Assembly: GCA_965219305.1 (NCBI GenBank)
Contig: OZ244725.1
Coordinates: forward strand, 2,170,001-2,234,000
Source: DATHTS01 sp965219305
GTDB lineage: Bacteria; Acidobacteriota; Blastocatellia; Pyrinomonadales; Pyrinomonadaceae
DNA length: 64,000 nucleotides
Direction: 5' to 3'
Shown here: in pieces, positions 31,874 through 41,036 of the stretch
Layout of the letters: every line of letters starts with the position of its first letter
How positions within the stretch are numbered: the stretch's first letter is position 1
Notes under the pieces: model-generated
Told to the model about the DNA's origin: nothing
The model's database searches: none
Seen by the model: the letters and a program-made list of their open reading frames with translations, nothing else
Made by a program: the position numbers and the translations under genes

Positions 31874-34228
31874 CTATTCTTCTTTCTGTTCCTCAACTTT
31901 TCTCACTTTCTCCTCTTCTCGAATTTTCCCGCGCAGAGGAACTAAAAATACCGGACACGGAGCTTTGTCAACGATTCTTTCGGCGACGCTTCCGATGGAA
32001 ATTTGTTCGAGCCGTGCGACACCGCCGCGACCATGCGATGCCATCATAATCAGATCAACACGTTCTTCGACGCTTAAATCGAGAATCGTCCGCGCCGGTC
32101 CCGAACCCGTAACGAGCGTTTTGATATTAAAACCTTCTTCGTTTAACACTCCGGCGATGTCATCTAAATAAGTTTGAATTTTGCTTTGATAATCTTCAGA
32201 TTCCGAGCCTTCGGGAACTGAAAGCAATAAAACTTTGCTGTCGAAACGATTTGCCAATGAGCGAATATACGGCAGAACGGTTTCGGCGGCTTCCGAACCG
32301 TCGAGCGCGACCAAGATACGTTTGAAACGCGAACGGCGTGTGCGCCATTCGTTGTCGGTCGGGCGAATCAAAAGCGTCGGCGTTGAGGTTTTCGAAATAA
32401 CTCTCTGTGAAATACTTTTTGAAATCAATGTTCCGAACTCGAATTTGCCGCGCGTCGTCATCACGATCAGATCGGCGGAAATCTCGTCGGCAAAACGATT
32501 GATCTCCGCGCCCGCTTCGCCTTTGCGAATCGTGTAATCGGCGGTCAGATTATCGTCTTTTATCAAACCCGTCACCATTTCGAGATAATCGTCGAGATGT
32601 TTGTGTTTATTCTCGTCCGGCGATTCGCTTTCGACCGACAAAATTTTAATTTCCGCGCCGAAAGTTCTGGCAAAAGCACGCGCCGTGGCGATTGATTGTT
32701 CCGCCAGAGCTGAGCCGTTAAGCGGAATGATAAGACGTTTGAACGCGGCTTCTTCGGTTGAAGAATTTTCCAAAGCGTGCGGGAAATATTTCTGTTCGGT
32801 CATCACCGAACCGAGACGGTCTTCGACCGACGGCGGCGCACCGAGACGATTTCGGTAATATGTAAAAACCATATATAAACCGGGAACGAGCAGAAAATAA
32901 ATCCACGCGCCTTCTTTAAATCGTTCTTCAAAAATAATAATCGTTGCGCCGGATGTCAGTAGCGCGGCGATGATTGTCCCGATGATTCCGGCAAGTCTAA
33001 CAGGGGAAAATTTCTCACGCTGTTCGCGCACGAGACGTTTGGTCGCCGCCCAACCCGTCATACTTAAAAGAATGAAAACGCCCGCCGCATAAAGTGCAAG
33101 ATAAGTTTCTTCGCTCGTGCCGAAGATCACGAACAAAACACAGATGGTTGCGACCATTAACCAAACCGGAAGATCGGCGACATCGTATTTATTGCGCTGT
33201 CCTAAAGATGCGGCGATGTAATGACGATAACGAAGTCCGAGCGCGAGATTTTGAATTCCCTGCGCCGCCGCCGCGCACGCTGAAAGTAAAACGGCGATTC
33301 CGATCAGCGTTCCGGCGTAAGATGCCCAAGCCGGAAGCAGTGCGTTCATCGTTTGCGTAAATACGGAAACTTGTTCGTTATTAATATCGGAAAGACCGTA
33401 GATCGCGGGACCGACGATGAGCATTGTCATACAAGTCGTTCCCATAATAATTATCAGCGAACCGAACGCTTTGCGGCTGCGTTCGGCGCGTTTGCCGTCG
33501 TATGCCGCAACTAAATTGGCAAAAATCTCGATTCCCGTCATCAATGCCAGAATCCGCGCGTAACCGCCGAATGTAAAATGAATGTCCGCCCAATTAAAAG
33601 CATTGAGATCGAAATTCGGCAGATAAATTCCCGCGATATGCCACAGATTCGGATACTTGCTTCCGTCAAATGTGAGAATCGTCGTAATAATCATCACCCA
33701 CAACAAAACCAGAACGGCGGCAGTTGCCGGACCGAATGTTCGAGCCGCGACTTTTGGACCTCGATTGACGAGCCAACCTGTGAAAATCGTCAGAATGACC
33801 GCCAGAATCGTGCGGTATGGAATGCCGAGAAAACTCTGACTGAGCGGAAAACCGAATTCCGTCGCGCGGTCGGCGACGAACGTAACGAGTGCCGCCATAC
33901 TGACGAGAAACGTCAATGTGTATTCGATGACTGTGATTCCGCCGTTTATTTTAACCGCCCAACCGCCGAATTCTTCTTCCGAAAGTCCGCTTCCGCCGCT
34001 TCCGTCCGTCACCCAAATCATCACCTGGCGATACATCGCCGAAACCATTACGACGGTTAAGACGACCATCCAGATCGTCGCGCCGAAAGTTACCTGCGCG
34101 ACACCTGCAACGACGATGAGTTTTAAGAATGGTCCGAAAACGTAAAGCGGAGATGTTGCGGGATCGCCGCCGCCCGCCAATGCGCCTTCAAAAGAGTTTG
34201 AAAGCCTGCGTGAAACTTGTCCTGCCAT
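31874..34228 (-). CDS. APC-superfamily amino-acid permease fused to two universal stress protein domains
   Basis: Residues 1-470 form a permease with about twelve membrane helices (for example VAGVAQVTFGATIWMVVLTV, LIGIAVLLSACAAAAQGIQN). Two Usp domains follow, at about 485-620 (KRLIIPLNGSALAEQSIATA) and 635-765 (KRILVALDGSEAAETVLPYI). The second keeps the ATP-binding pattern G-2x-G-9x-G-S (GRGGVARLEQISIGS). In the first the equivalent stretch (GKFEFGTLISKSIS) lacks it, so only the second should bind nucleotide. Such fusions suggest a transporter gated by energy or stress signals; the substrate cannot be told. The tail is short and charged. Confidence 0.9.
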   Translation of the reverse strand: MAGQVSRRLSNSFEGALAGGGDPATSPLYVFGPFLKLIVVAGVAQVTFGATIWMVVLTVVMVSAMYRQVMIWVTDGSGGSGLSEEEFGGWAVKINGGITVIEYTLTFLVSMAALVTFVADRATEFGFPLSQSFLGIPYRTILAVILTIFTGWLVNRGPKVAARTFGPATAAVLVLLWVMIITTILTFDGSKYPNLWHIAGIYLPNFDLNAFNWADIHFTFGGYARILALMTGIEIFANLVAAYDGKRAERSRKAFGSLIIIMGTTCMTMLIVGPAIYGLSDINNEQVSVFTQTMNALLPAWASYAGTLIGIAVLLSACAAAAQGIQNLALGLRYRHYIAASLGQRNKYDVADLPVWLMVATICVLFVIFGTSEETYLALYAAGVFILLSMTGWAATKRLVREQREKFSPVRLAGIIGTIIAALLTSGATIIIFEERFKEGAWIYFLLVPGLYMVFTYYRNRLGAPPSVEDRLGSVMTEQKYFPHALENSSTEEAAFKRLIIPLNGSALAEQSIATARAFARTFGAEIKILSVESESPDENKHKHLDDYLEMVTGLIKDDNLTADYTIRKGEAGAEINRFADEISADLIVMTTRGKFEFGTLISKSISQRVISKTSTPTLLIRPTDNEWRTRRSRFKRILVALDGSEAAETVLPYIRSLANRFDSKVLLLSVPEGSESEDYQSKIQTYLDDIAGVLNEEGFNIKTLVTGSGPARTILDLSVEERVDLIMMASHGRGGVARLEQISIGSVAERIVDKAPCPVFLVPLRGKIREEEKVRKVEEQKEE

Positions 34229-34256
34229 AAGTTGCTAATTATACGTGAAGAAAACG

Positions 34257-34342
34257 GAAAGTGGAAAACGGAAAGTGGAAAGTGGAAAACGGAAATATTA
34301 AAAATGTAATTTTGCTGTATTTTCTACTTTCCACTTTCCATT
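34257..34342. repeat. GGAAAGTGGAAAACGG tandem repeat and inverted copy
   Basis: The left half repeats GGAAA(G/A)TGGAAAACGG and the right half (34320-34341) reads TTTTCTACTTTCCACTTTCC, its inverse. It lies between two minus-strand genes and is the same type as at 17204-17283. Confidence 0.72.
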
Positions 34343-34343
34343 T

Positions 34344-35399
34344 CTATATTTTTGTCAGATGTTTTAACGCCAGATTTGCGATGTCGTTTGCGCGGTCGGT
34401 TTTATTAATACAACGACGCGCCTCGACAAAATCGGTGCGTTTGTCATTGATATAATCGGTGATTTTGTTGCCCGTAAACGCACCGGTTTTAAAGCCGTGA
34501 ACGAGAATGAACAAAGCGATATTTTCGTCCATCACGCCGTCCGGGTTGTTGACGAAATCCTTTCCGAGAATATCGGAATAAATCTGGTAATTATCGCGCC
34601 ACGTCAATTGCACGAAACCGCGCCCGTAATACGGATAATAACGCAGATTCTTCTTGCGCCATTCTTCGGCATCTTTGAGCCAATAGGCTTCGCGCACGGG
34701 TTTGAAAGTCTTCGCCGTTTCCCATTCGACCGTCGCCAGAACATAAGCAATCTGCGTCGGAAGTCCGATTCCCTGCGCCTTGCATTCATTTCTTATAGCT
34801 TCGATAGTGCTTTCGACGGTCGAAAAATCGTGAACTCTGCCTTTTCCGATTTTGTTGAGTTTTTCCTGTAAAACTTTGACCGAAATCGGACCGATCGTAT
34901 CGGGATTTCCCTCGACAATATCGGTTTTAAATTCCGCCCAGGCGGTTTTCGTCCGAGGTCCGATCAAACCGTCAATTTTGCCGACCGAATAACCGAGACG
35001 ATTCAGAGCGATCTGTAATTCTTCGAGTTGGCGGCTGTCTATTTCGCTGAGCAAAAGCGGTTTTTCGAGTTTTGATAAAAGTTCGAGTTTGAAAGCAAAA
35101 TCATTGTTTTTCTTTGCTTCGTCTTTTTTCTTTTTTTCATCTGCCGATTTGTCGAATTCATCCAACTTTATCTGAAGAATTTCCGCAAAATCGTTTCCGA
35201 CTAAAATTTCATCGCCGGAAAACGCATCTTTAAGAAAATCACGCCACGATGTTCGCGTATTCGGTCCCGCATCGCCGTCAATTTTTCCGACCGGATAATT
35301 GAGATGCGCTAATCCTTTCTGCAATTCTTCGACTTGTGCCGCTGACAACTTACTCATCGGCGTTAGTTTTTTTAATTGTGTCAATTTATCAAGTTTCAT
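34344..35399 (-). CDS. Endolysin-like protein: two peptidoglycan-binding domains and a GH19-like lytic domain
   Basis: The 351-residue product has no signal peptide. Two peptidoglycan-binding-1 domains are visible: EELQKGLAHLNYPVGKIDGD followed by GPNTRTSWRDFL (about 23-55), and EELQIALNRLGYSVGKIDGL followed by GPRTKTAWAEF (about 124-157). A Lys-rich linker (DEKKKKDEAKKNND) joins them. Residues 200-351 form a lysozyme/chitinase-19-like domain with AYVLATVEWETAKTFKPVRE and YYGRGFVQLTWRDNYQIYSD; the Glu in VEWETAK is the likely catalyst. The layout is that of phage endolysins or of toxins injected into rival cells. No other phage genes are near. Confidence 0.85.
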   Translation of the reverse strand: MKLDKLTQLKKLTPMSKLSAAQVEELQKGLAHLNYPVGKIDGDAGPNTRTSWRDFLKDAFSGDEILVGNDFAEILQIKLDEFDKSADEKKKKDEAKKNNDFAFKLELLSKLEKPLLLSEIDSRQLEELQIALNRLGYSVGKIDGLIGPRTKTAWAEFKTDIVEGNPDTIGPISVKVLQEKLNKIGKGRVHDFSTVESTIEAIRNECKAQGIGLPTQIAYVLATVEWETAKTFKPVREAYWLKDAEEWRKKNLRYYPYYGRGFVQLTWRDNYQIYSDILGKDFVNNPDGVMDENIALFILVHGFKTGAFTGNKITDYINDKRTDFVEARRCINKTDRANDIANLALKHLTKI

Positions 35400-35526
35400 T
35401 TGTTTTTCCTCTTTTTTATTTGATGTTTAGATTTCTGTTCGGCAAAATTGATAAACAGAAATTTAATTTTTGAGGTAAAGTTTCCCTTGATAAAACTCCG
35501 GGAAAATTGTTTTACGTCTCGATTAT

Positions 35527-35958
35527 TTACTTACGTCTTTTCAACTTTTTTCCACAATTTTCTACTATCGTCCAACTCGTAAGGGAAAGCTCATTTTTCA
35601 AATTCCGATAGACGACAGCGACGGCAAATCCGGGAATGTGTTCCGCTTCATCATTATCCGCCGAATCTTCATCGTCGTCGAAAACCGTTACGTTCATACA
35701 AATTCGATAGTTTATTCCGGCGACTACCTGCAATTCGGCTTTTCCGATTGCTGTTAATTCCATTTCTACTTCGTTTTTTTCAGCCTGATTTGCAACGGCA
35801 AAATTCGCCGCTTCGATAATTTTTGCATCTTTAACGGAAGCGGCGGCAAATCCGCCGACTACCGGAATATTTTTATTTTGAGCAAATGCAGCCGATGAAC
35901 AAAAGAAGACCACGCAGAGCGCAGTTAAAATCATTAAAATCCGTAGATTCGTTTTCAT
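35527..35958 (-). CDS. Secreted cystatin-like cysteine protease inhibitor
   Basis: The 143-residue product has a signal peptide cut near AAFAQ (residue 26). The mature part has the three wedge features of cystatins (family I25): a Gly-Gly pair near the N-terminus (VVGGF, residues 33-37), the QVVAG loop (Gln77-Gly81 in LQVVAGINYRICMNV), and a Trp in the second hairpin (Trp129 in TSWTIVENC). The first helix reads AANFAVANQAEK, close to the LARFAV pattern of plant cystatins. Cys87 and Cys135 could form a disulfide. An acidic loop (DDDEDSADNDEAE) separates two strands. It would block papain-like proteases outside the cell. Cystatins are rare in bacteria, so this is a notable gene. Confidence 0.82.
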   Translation of the reverse strand: MKTNLRILMILTALCVVFFCSSAAFAQNKNIPVVGGFAAASVKDAKIIEAANFAVANQAEKNEVEMELTAIGKAELQVVAGINYRICMNVTVFDDDEDSADNDEAEHIPGFAVAVVYRNLKNELSLTSWTIVENCGKKLKRRK

Positions 35959-36161
35959 TTTTTTATTTCCTAAACGGTAATTTTGAGAACTAAATTGACA
36001 ATAGCATAATCAAATTTCAAATGCGATATTTACCTGTAAAACCTGAAATATTTTCCAGATAAACTAGAATTTCAAACCTTTTGCGACTTTTTTCGTAATA
36101 AGTAACGGTTTTCGCCAAATAAGCGAATATGTAAATTTTTTCGATAGAATCATAAAAAATT

Positions 36162-37961
36162 ATGGCAGTTTCAAAAACAGCAAAAATCTTTCTCATTGTC
36201 GGCGGCATTGTTTTCGCACTTTTATTAGTGGCGGTTATCGGAATCGTTCTAATCGTAAATTCAGTTAATTCGGTGGATGTGCCGCAAAACAGCGTTCTCG
36301 TTTTGAATATTTCAGGCAGTATGCCGGATTATGATCCGCCCGATCCGATGGCGAAAATTTTCGGTGTTGATAAACCGGAATCGTTCTCGAGTTTAATAAT
36401 GCAGCTTCGCAAAGCAAAAGTTGACAGTCGCGTCGGTGCAATTCTCCTCGACATAAATTTTCCCGGAATGGGTTGGGGCAAAGCCGACGAATTACGCGAT
36501 GCGATTAAAGATTTCAAAGTTTCCGGCAAACCTGTTTATGCCTATATGGAACTCGGTATGAACAAAGATTATTACATCGCCGCCGCCGCCGATAAAATCT
36601 ATATGCCGCCCGCCGGAGATTTATATATCAACGGTTTAGCCGCGCAAGCGCAGTTTTATCGCGGTTCTTTGGATAAACTCGGCGTTGAACCGCAGTTTAT
36701 CAAGATCGGAAAATACAAAAATGCGCCCGATCAATATACCGAAAAGCAAATGTCCGACGCGCAGAGAGAAGTTACAAACGCGATTTTGGACGAATATTAC
36801 GGCGCAATCGTCAATTCGATTTCCGAATCGAGAAACAAATCTCCCGAAAATGTTAAAGCTATTATTGATAATGCACCTTATAACGCCGTGCAAGCCAAAC
36901 AATTAGGTTTGGTTGATGATGCAATTTACCGCGAGCAGGTTGAAGAACAGATAAAAACCCAACTCGGTTACAAAGCCGAGGACGAACTGCGAAAGGTCAG
37001 CGCGAGTCAGTATAAAGAAGTTAATGCAAATTCGCTAAACCTAAATAACGGCGAGCGCGTGGCGATCATTTACGCTTCCGGCGCGATTATGTCCGGTTCG
37101 TCAAATAACAGTCCGTTCGGCGGTCAAACCGTCGGTTCGGATACGATTATCAAAGCGGTTAGTGAAGCCGCAAAAGATGATTCGATCAAAGCAATCGTTT
37201 TGAGAGTTGATTCGCCCGGCGGTTCGGCTCTCGCGTCGGATGTGATGTGGTATGCGCTCGAACAGGCGAAGGCGAAAAAGCCGGTCGTCGTTTCGATGGG
37301 CGATGTCGCGGCTTCGGGCGGTTATTATATTTCCTGCAATGCCACGAAAATCATCGCCGAACCGCGCACGATTACAGGTTCAATCGGCGTTTTCTTAGGG
37401 AAACCGATTATGAACGGTTTTTATGATTGGGTCGGAATTTCAAATGAATATATCTTAAAGGGCAAAAATGCCGGACTTTTCCGCGAAACCCAAAAATGGG
37501 AAGGCGACGAACTCGCCAAAATTCAGGAACAGGCGAACAATATTTATTATGATAATTTCGTTCCGAAAGTCGCCAACGGACGCGGCAAAACAATCGAAGA
37601 AGTTGATTCAATCGGTCAAGGTCGCGTCTGGACGGGAACGCAGGCAAAGCAAAACGGTTTGATTGATGAATTCGGCGGTTTGGAAAAAGCGATTGATATT
37701 GCCAAAGAATTGGCAAAACTTCCCGCCGACAAAGACGTTACGCGCGTTGCTTATCCGAAACCCGTTCCGTTTCTGGAAAAGATTTTCGGCTCAAACGAAG
37801 ACAAAACTTTTAGCCAAACCGAAGAGCAAAAAGCGCAAGCCGCCGTTTTAAAATCTCTGCCCGAAGACGTGCGGAAAACTTTCAAATACGCCGCAATGCT
37901 CGACCAAATGAAACGCGGAGATGCAATGATGCTGATGCCGTTTGAATTGGAAATTAAATAA
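36162..37961 (+). CDS. sppA: Signal peptide peptidase SppA, 67 kDa type
   Basis: The 599-residue product has one N-terminal membrane helix (about 8-32) and two tandem ClpP-like domains, the long form of SppA. The catalytic Lys is Lys186 in KIGKYKNAPDQYTEK of the first domain, and the nucleophile is Ser385 in GDVAASGGYYIS of the second; the Ser/Lys dyad across two domains is characteristic. IVLRVDSPGGSALASDVMWY and ITGSIGVFLGK support it. It degrades signal peptides after cleavage. The gene is transcribed alone and ends in a strong terminator at 37980. Confidence 0.95.
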   Translation: MAVSKTAKIFLIVGGIVFALLLVAVIGIVLIVNSVNSVDVPQNSVLVLNISGSMPDYDPPDPMAKIFGVDKPESFSSLIMQLRKAKVDSRVGAILLDINFPGMGWGKADELRDAIKDFKVSGKPVYAYMELGMNKDYYIAAAADKIYMPPAGDLYINGLAAQAQFYRGSLDKLGVEPQFIKIGKYKNAPDQYTEKQMSDAQREVTNAILDEYYGAIVNSISESRNKSPENVKAIIDNAPYNAVQAKQLGLVDDAIYREQVEEQIKTQLGYKAEDELRKVSASQYKEVNANSLNLNNGERVAIIYASGAIMSGSSNNSPFGGQTVGSDTIIKAVSEAAKDDSIKAIVLRVDSPGGSALASDVMWYALEQAKAKKPVVVSMGDVAASGGYYISCNATKIIAEPRTITGSIGVFLGKPIMNGFYDWVGISNEYILKGKNAGLFRETQKWEGDELAKIQEQANNIYYDNFVPKVANGRGKTIEEVDSIGQGRVWTGTQAKQNGLIDEFGGLEKAIDIAKELAKLPADKDVTRVAYPKPVPFLEKIFGSNEDKTFSQTEEQKAQAAVLKSLPEDVRKTFKYAAMLDQMKRGDAMMLMPFELEIK

Positions 37962-37979
37962 TTTGAATTACAGTTAGAT

Positions 37980-38025
37980 AAATCGCCCGTGAATCGCAAA
38001 CATTTTAGAGATTCGCGGGCGATTT
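37980..38025 (+). terminator. Terminator of sppA
   Basis: AAATCGCCCGTGAATC (37980-37995) pairs with GATTCGCGGGCGATTT (38010-38025) with one mismatch, followed by T-rich DNA, 19 bases past the stop. Confidence 0.82.
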
Positions 38026-38218
38026 GTTTTGCGTAATTTTTTATTTTCAGAAACAAATGAAATAAACAGTTATTAATTTAAAAATCGCTTTCCGTGTATA
38101 TTTTTAAAGATGTGTTAAAAATTTGTGAACTGCCGAAGTTTACCGCAAAAAAATAATTTTCTCGCGTCAATAAACAGAAGCAGTTTTAGAATAAGTATTA
38201 AAAAGGAGAAATTTATAT

Positions 38219-38833
38219 ATGGCAACACCGGGAGCTTGGGGATTACAATATGAAGAGGTTATGAGTTTGTGTTGGTTGGCTTACAAGAGCCGTGGAACCG
38301 CCGGAACTTGGAATTTTTCAAACGGCACATCTTGGAATTTAACGCAGATTTTCGAACACGGAAGTTTTCGCGCCGTCCTTTTACAAGGGCGAAAAACGAT
38401 TTTATCATTTTCGGGAACGGATGATTTGGGAGATTGGGTTGATAACGTCGGTCAAGGTGTAACCGGAGTTTCCGGTCAATATCTGCGCGCTGTGAGAACT
38501 GCGAAAAGCACCGCGCCCGACATCATCGTCGGTCATTCACTTGGCGGCGGTCTGGCTTCTTACTGTGCTTTGTATAACGGCAATTATGCAGCAACGATAA
38601 ATCCTGCGCCACTTAATGTAAATCTCGTCAGCGGTGTGCAGATGATAAGAAACGGGAATAAAGTAATAAATTATGTTGCGCCGGGCGAAGTTCTGGCAAT
38701 TCTCGATGCAGCGATGATTAATATGAGAAAGGTCGGAAAAACTTATAACGTCCGCACAAACGGCGGCTGGAATCCGGTGGCAAGACACGGAATTGATAAT
38801 CTGGTCGGTTTTACCGCACCGACAAAATCTTAA
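38219..38833 (+). CDS. Class 3 lipase-like alpha/beta hydrolase without signal peptide
   Basis: The 204-residue product has the lipase nucleophile elbow GHSLGGGLASYCALY with Ser107, preceded by LSFSGTDDLGDWVDNV, the typical class 3 lead-in. Likely catalytic partners are an Asp near 162 (VLAILDAAM) and the His of ARHGIDN near 193. There is no signal peptide or membrane helix. A GGAGAAA box precedes the start. Class 3 domains of this size also occur in effector proteins and in small unknown intracellular lipases. It stands alone with a terminator at 38895. Confidence 0.8.
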   Translation: MATPGAWGLQYEEVMSLCWLAYKSRGTAGTWNFSNGTSWNLTQIFEHGSFRAVLLQGRKTILSFSGTDDLGDWVDNVGQGVTGVSGQYLRAVRTAKSTAPDIIVGHSLGGGLASYCALYNGNYAATINPAPLNVNLVSGVQMIRNGNKVINYVAPGEVLAILDAAMINMRKVGKTYNVRTNGGWNPVARHGIDNLVGFTAPTKS

Positions 38834-38894
38834 ATTGATATTGGCTCTGATTTTATCTGGCGCGCTTACGCTGTATTAACAATACAAAACATTA

Positions 38895-38928
38895 AAAAGC
38901 CGGACTTGAGTTTTCAAGTCCGGCTTTT
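38895..38928. terminator. Bidirectional terminator between convergent genes
   Basis: AAAAGCCGGACTTGA and TCAAGTCCGGCTTTT pair perfectly over 15 bases around a four-base loop, between the convergent stops at 38833 and 38948. Confidence 0.88.
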
Positions 38929-38947
38929 CCCTCTTTCAAAAGTGAAT

Positions 38948-40744
38948 TTAATTCGTCGGAACTCTGATTTCACGTCCCGCGCCTAGTTTGGAATTGACCA
39001 GTAATCCGTTGAACTTTGCAACTTCGACCGGATTTGCGCCGATGCGTTTGGCAAGCGTTGTTACCGTATCGCCGGATTGTGCTTTTACAACTTTGATGTT
39101 GTTCGCAGTCGTAGCTAAAGTTTGCGATGTCGGACGCGAATAACTTGTGCGTTCGATACCGTTCATCGGAACAATAACTTTACCTTGAGGTCTTTTCATT
39201 CCCGGATTTGCCGCCATTAAATCTTCGACGCTAACACCCGTGCGATTTGAAATATTCTGCCAATCTTCGCCTGCATTTGTTGAAGCCAAGGTCGAATCAT
39301 TATTGTTATTGCCGGGAAGACGACGGAAAATTGCGACGACGTTGTCGGCTCTTCCGGCAGGAACGCGAACAACATAAGGTTCCGGGGGCGTGTTGTTTGT
39401 GCGAAGTTCAGGATTCAAATAACGCAGATACTCAACACTCGTGTCTGATGCTTTGGCGATCAAATTCAAATTTGTCGAAGCCGGAATTCGGATTTGGTCA
39501 TACATCAAAGGCGCAGCGGGACGAATATGTCCGAAACCATATTGATTCGGATTGTTTGCGATCAAGATTGTCGCTAAAATGTTCGGCACGTAATTGCGTG
39601 TTTCCTGCGGCAGATACGGATAAGCCGCCCAAAAATCATTTTGTCCGGCACGACGAATTGCGCGGTCAACATTTCCTTCGCCGCAATTGTAGCCAGCCAT
39701 CGCCAGTTCCCAGTTTCCACCGTAGCGGTTTGCCAAAAACTTCAAATAACGAGCCGAAGCGCGTGTTGCTTTTTCAAAACTCTGTCTTTCGTCAACGTGA
39801 GCTGTTCTTTGCAAACCGTAACGCGCTCCCGTACCGGGAATAAACTGCCATAAACCCGCCGCCGCCGCCCAGGATTGCGCCGTCGGTTTCCACGAACTTT
39901 CAACTTGTCCGAGCCACGCGACATTTTCCGGCACGCCTTCTTCGCGGAAAATCTTACGCGCCATACGCATAAACATTCCAGAACGATAAAGTCCGACTTC
40001 CATCGTCTTGCGTCCGCGTCCGCGATAATAATTTAAAAATTGCTGAACAAGCGGACTCATCTGAAACGAAAAACCGAGCGATTTATTCGCTACGACAACA
40101 CGAATATATTCATATTCTTGTTTCGCTTCCGGCGTATCTACATTAACTTCTTCTTCGTTGAGTTCAAGTTTTGCCAACTCGTCGAGCGGCGAAACCTCAA
40201 ACGCCTGTTCGGAAAATCCGACCTGCATTTGATCCGGCTGATTACCGTCTGCCGAACCGACGACTGCGTTCGGATCGTTCGGTTGAGTCGGTGTAATCAA
40301 GATCAATTTGGCAATTTCATCCGCCAGATCGTTTTTGATTTCCCAGTTACAGGTTGATGAAAGACTGCGAATATTCGCGGGTTGTTTTGCCGAAGGAAAT
40401 TCAATTCGATAGACGGTTTCAATAAGTTGATTATAGCAATCGCTCAAATTTTTGTTGCGCTGAACGTCAATGCCCGAAAGAAGGAAAACTTCGACCGATT
40501 TGTCGAAATCTTCACGCGCTTCCGAACGGCGATTATCTTGAAGGTGAAATAATGCTTGTTTAAAAAATCTGCCCGAATCATCCGTAACGCGGCGAACTTG
40601 TGCTTCGGCTTGTTCAACCTGCGCCGTTCTGCCGTCGGTTCTTCCGCTTGATGTTGAATTTGTAATTTGGGCGTTTAATAAAGAATTGAATAAAAATGTT
40701 GTTATAATTGCTAAGCTAAAAAGCTTTAAAAGGCGAAATTTCAT
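38948..40744 (-). CDS. mltD: MltD-like membrane-associated lytic murein transglycosylase with LysM repeats
   Basis: The 598-residue product has a signal peptide ending near LLNAQ. A helical N-terminal part (about 40-210) comes before the SLT domain (about 220-400), with catalytic Glu282 in WLGQVESSWKPTAQSWAAAA and the following GLWQFIPGTGARYGL and MAGYNCGEGNVDRAI motifs. Three LysM-type wall-binding units follow: IAKASDTSVEYLRYLNPELR, ISNRTGVSVEDLMAANPGMK and VTTLAKRIGANPVEVAKFNG. It cleaves peptidoglycan glycan strands to 1,6-anhydro products and takes part in wall turnover. Confidence 0.93.
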   Translation of the reverse strand: MKFRLLKLFSLAIITTFLFNSLLNAQITNSTSSGRTDGRTAQVEQAEAQVRRVTDDSGRFFKQALFHLQDNRRSEAREDFDKSVEVFLLSGIDVQRNKNLSDCYNQLIETVYRIEFPSAKQPANIRSLSSTCNWEIKNDLADEIAKLILITPTQPNDPNAVVGSADGNQPDQMQVGFSEQAFEVSPLDELAKLELNEEEVNVDTPEAKQEYEYIRVVVANKSLGFSFQMSPLVQQFLNYYRGRGRKTMEVGLYRSGMFMRMARKIFREEGVPENVAWLGQVESSWKPTAQSWAAAAGLWQFIPGTGARYGLQRTAHVDERQSFEKATRASARYLKFLANRYGGNWELAMAGYNCGEGNVDRAIRRAGQNDFWAAYPYLPQETRNYVPNILATILIANNPNQYGFGHIRPAAPLMYDQIRIPASTNLNLIAKASDTSVEYLRYLNPELRTNNTPPEPYVVRVPAGRADNVVAIFRRLPGNNNNDSTLASTNAGEDWQNISNRTGVSVEDLMAANPGMKRPQGKVIVPMNGIERTSYSRPTSQTLATTANNIKVVKAQSGDTVTTLAKRIGANPVEVAKFNGLLVNSKLGAGREIRVPTN

Positions 40745-40944
40745 CTATGGTTCGTCTTGCTCCTATCTATTAATTTTCGGATTAGGGCGAATCGCTTTAA
40801 CGACTCATTTTCGTAATGTCGTGAATTTACACGTATATAAAGTAAAAAAGTTCCCGATTTTTGTTTGTTCTTTTTCTCACAATATCAGGAATGTTTATAA
40901 CGGTAACATTAATTCCTTATCGTGTCAAAATATAGCCCCCCGAC

Positions 40945-41013
40945 AAAACCGATGTTTCATAAGATTTGCTTATGAAAAAAATGGCATTCAATCAACATTC
41001 TGTATCGGTTTTT
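40945..41013 (-). terminator. Terminator of lon with a nested hairpin
   Basis: AAAACCGAT (40945-40953) pairs with ATCGGTTTT after 50 bases; the interior holds TTTCATAAG and CTTATGAAA, a perfect nine-base hairpin. It lies 24 bases past the lon stop on the minus strand. The same nested form is seen at 11167-11227. Confidence 0.6.
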
Positions 41014-41036
41014 CCGTTCCCTCTTTCAAACGATTT

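Noticed and set aside
33578..34060. Plus-strand frame opposite the APC-Usp gene
   Set aside because: Shadow of membrane helices; Arg and Asn rich with no domain.
34344..35399. Prophage
   Set aside because: Only one lysin-like gene; no integrase, capsid, tail or holin genes are near.
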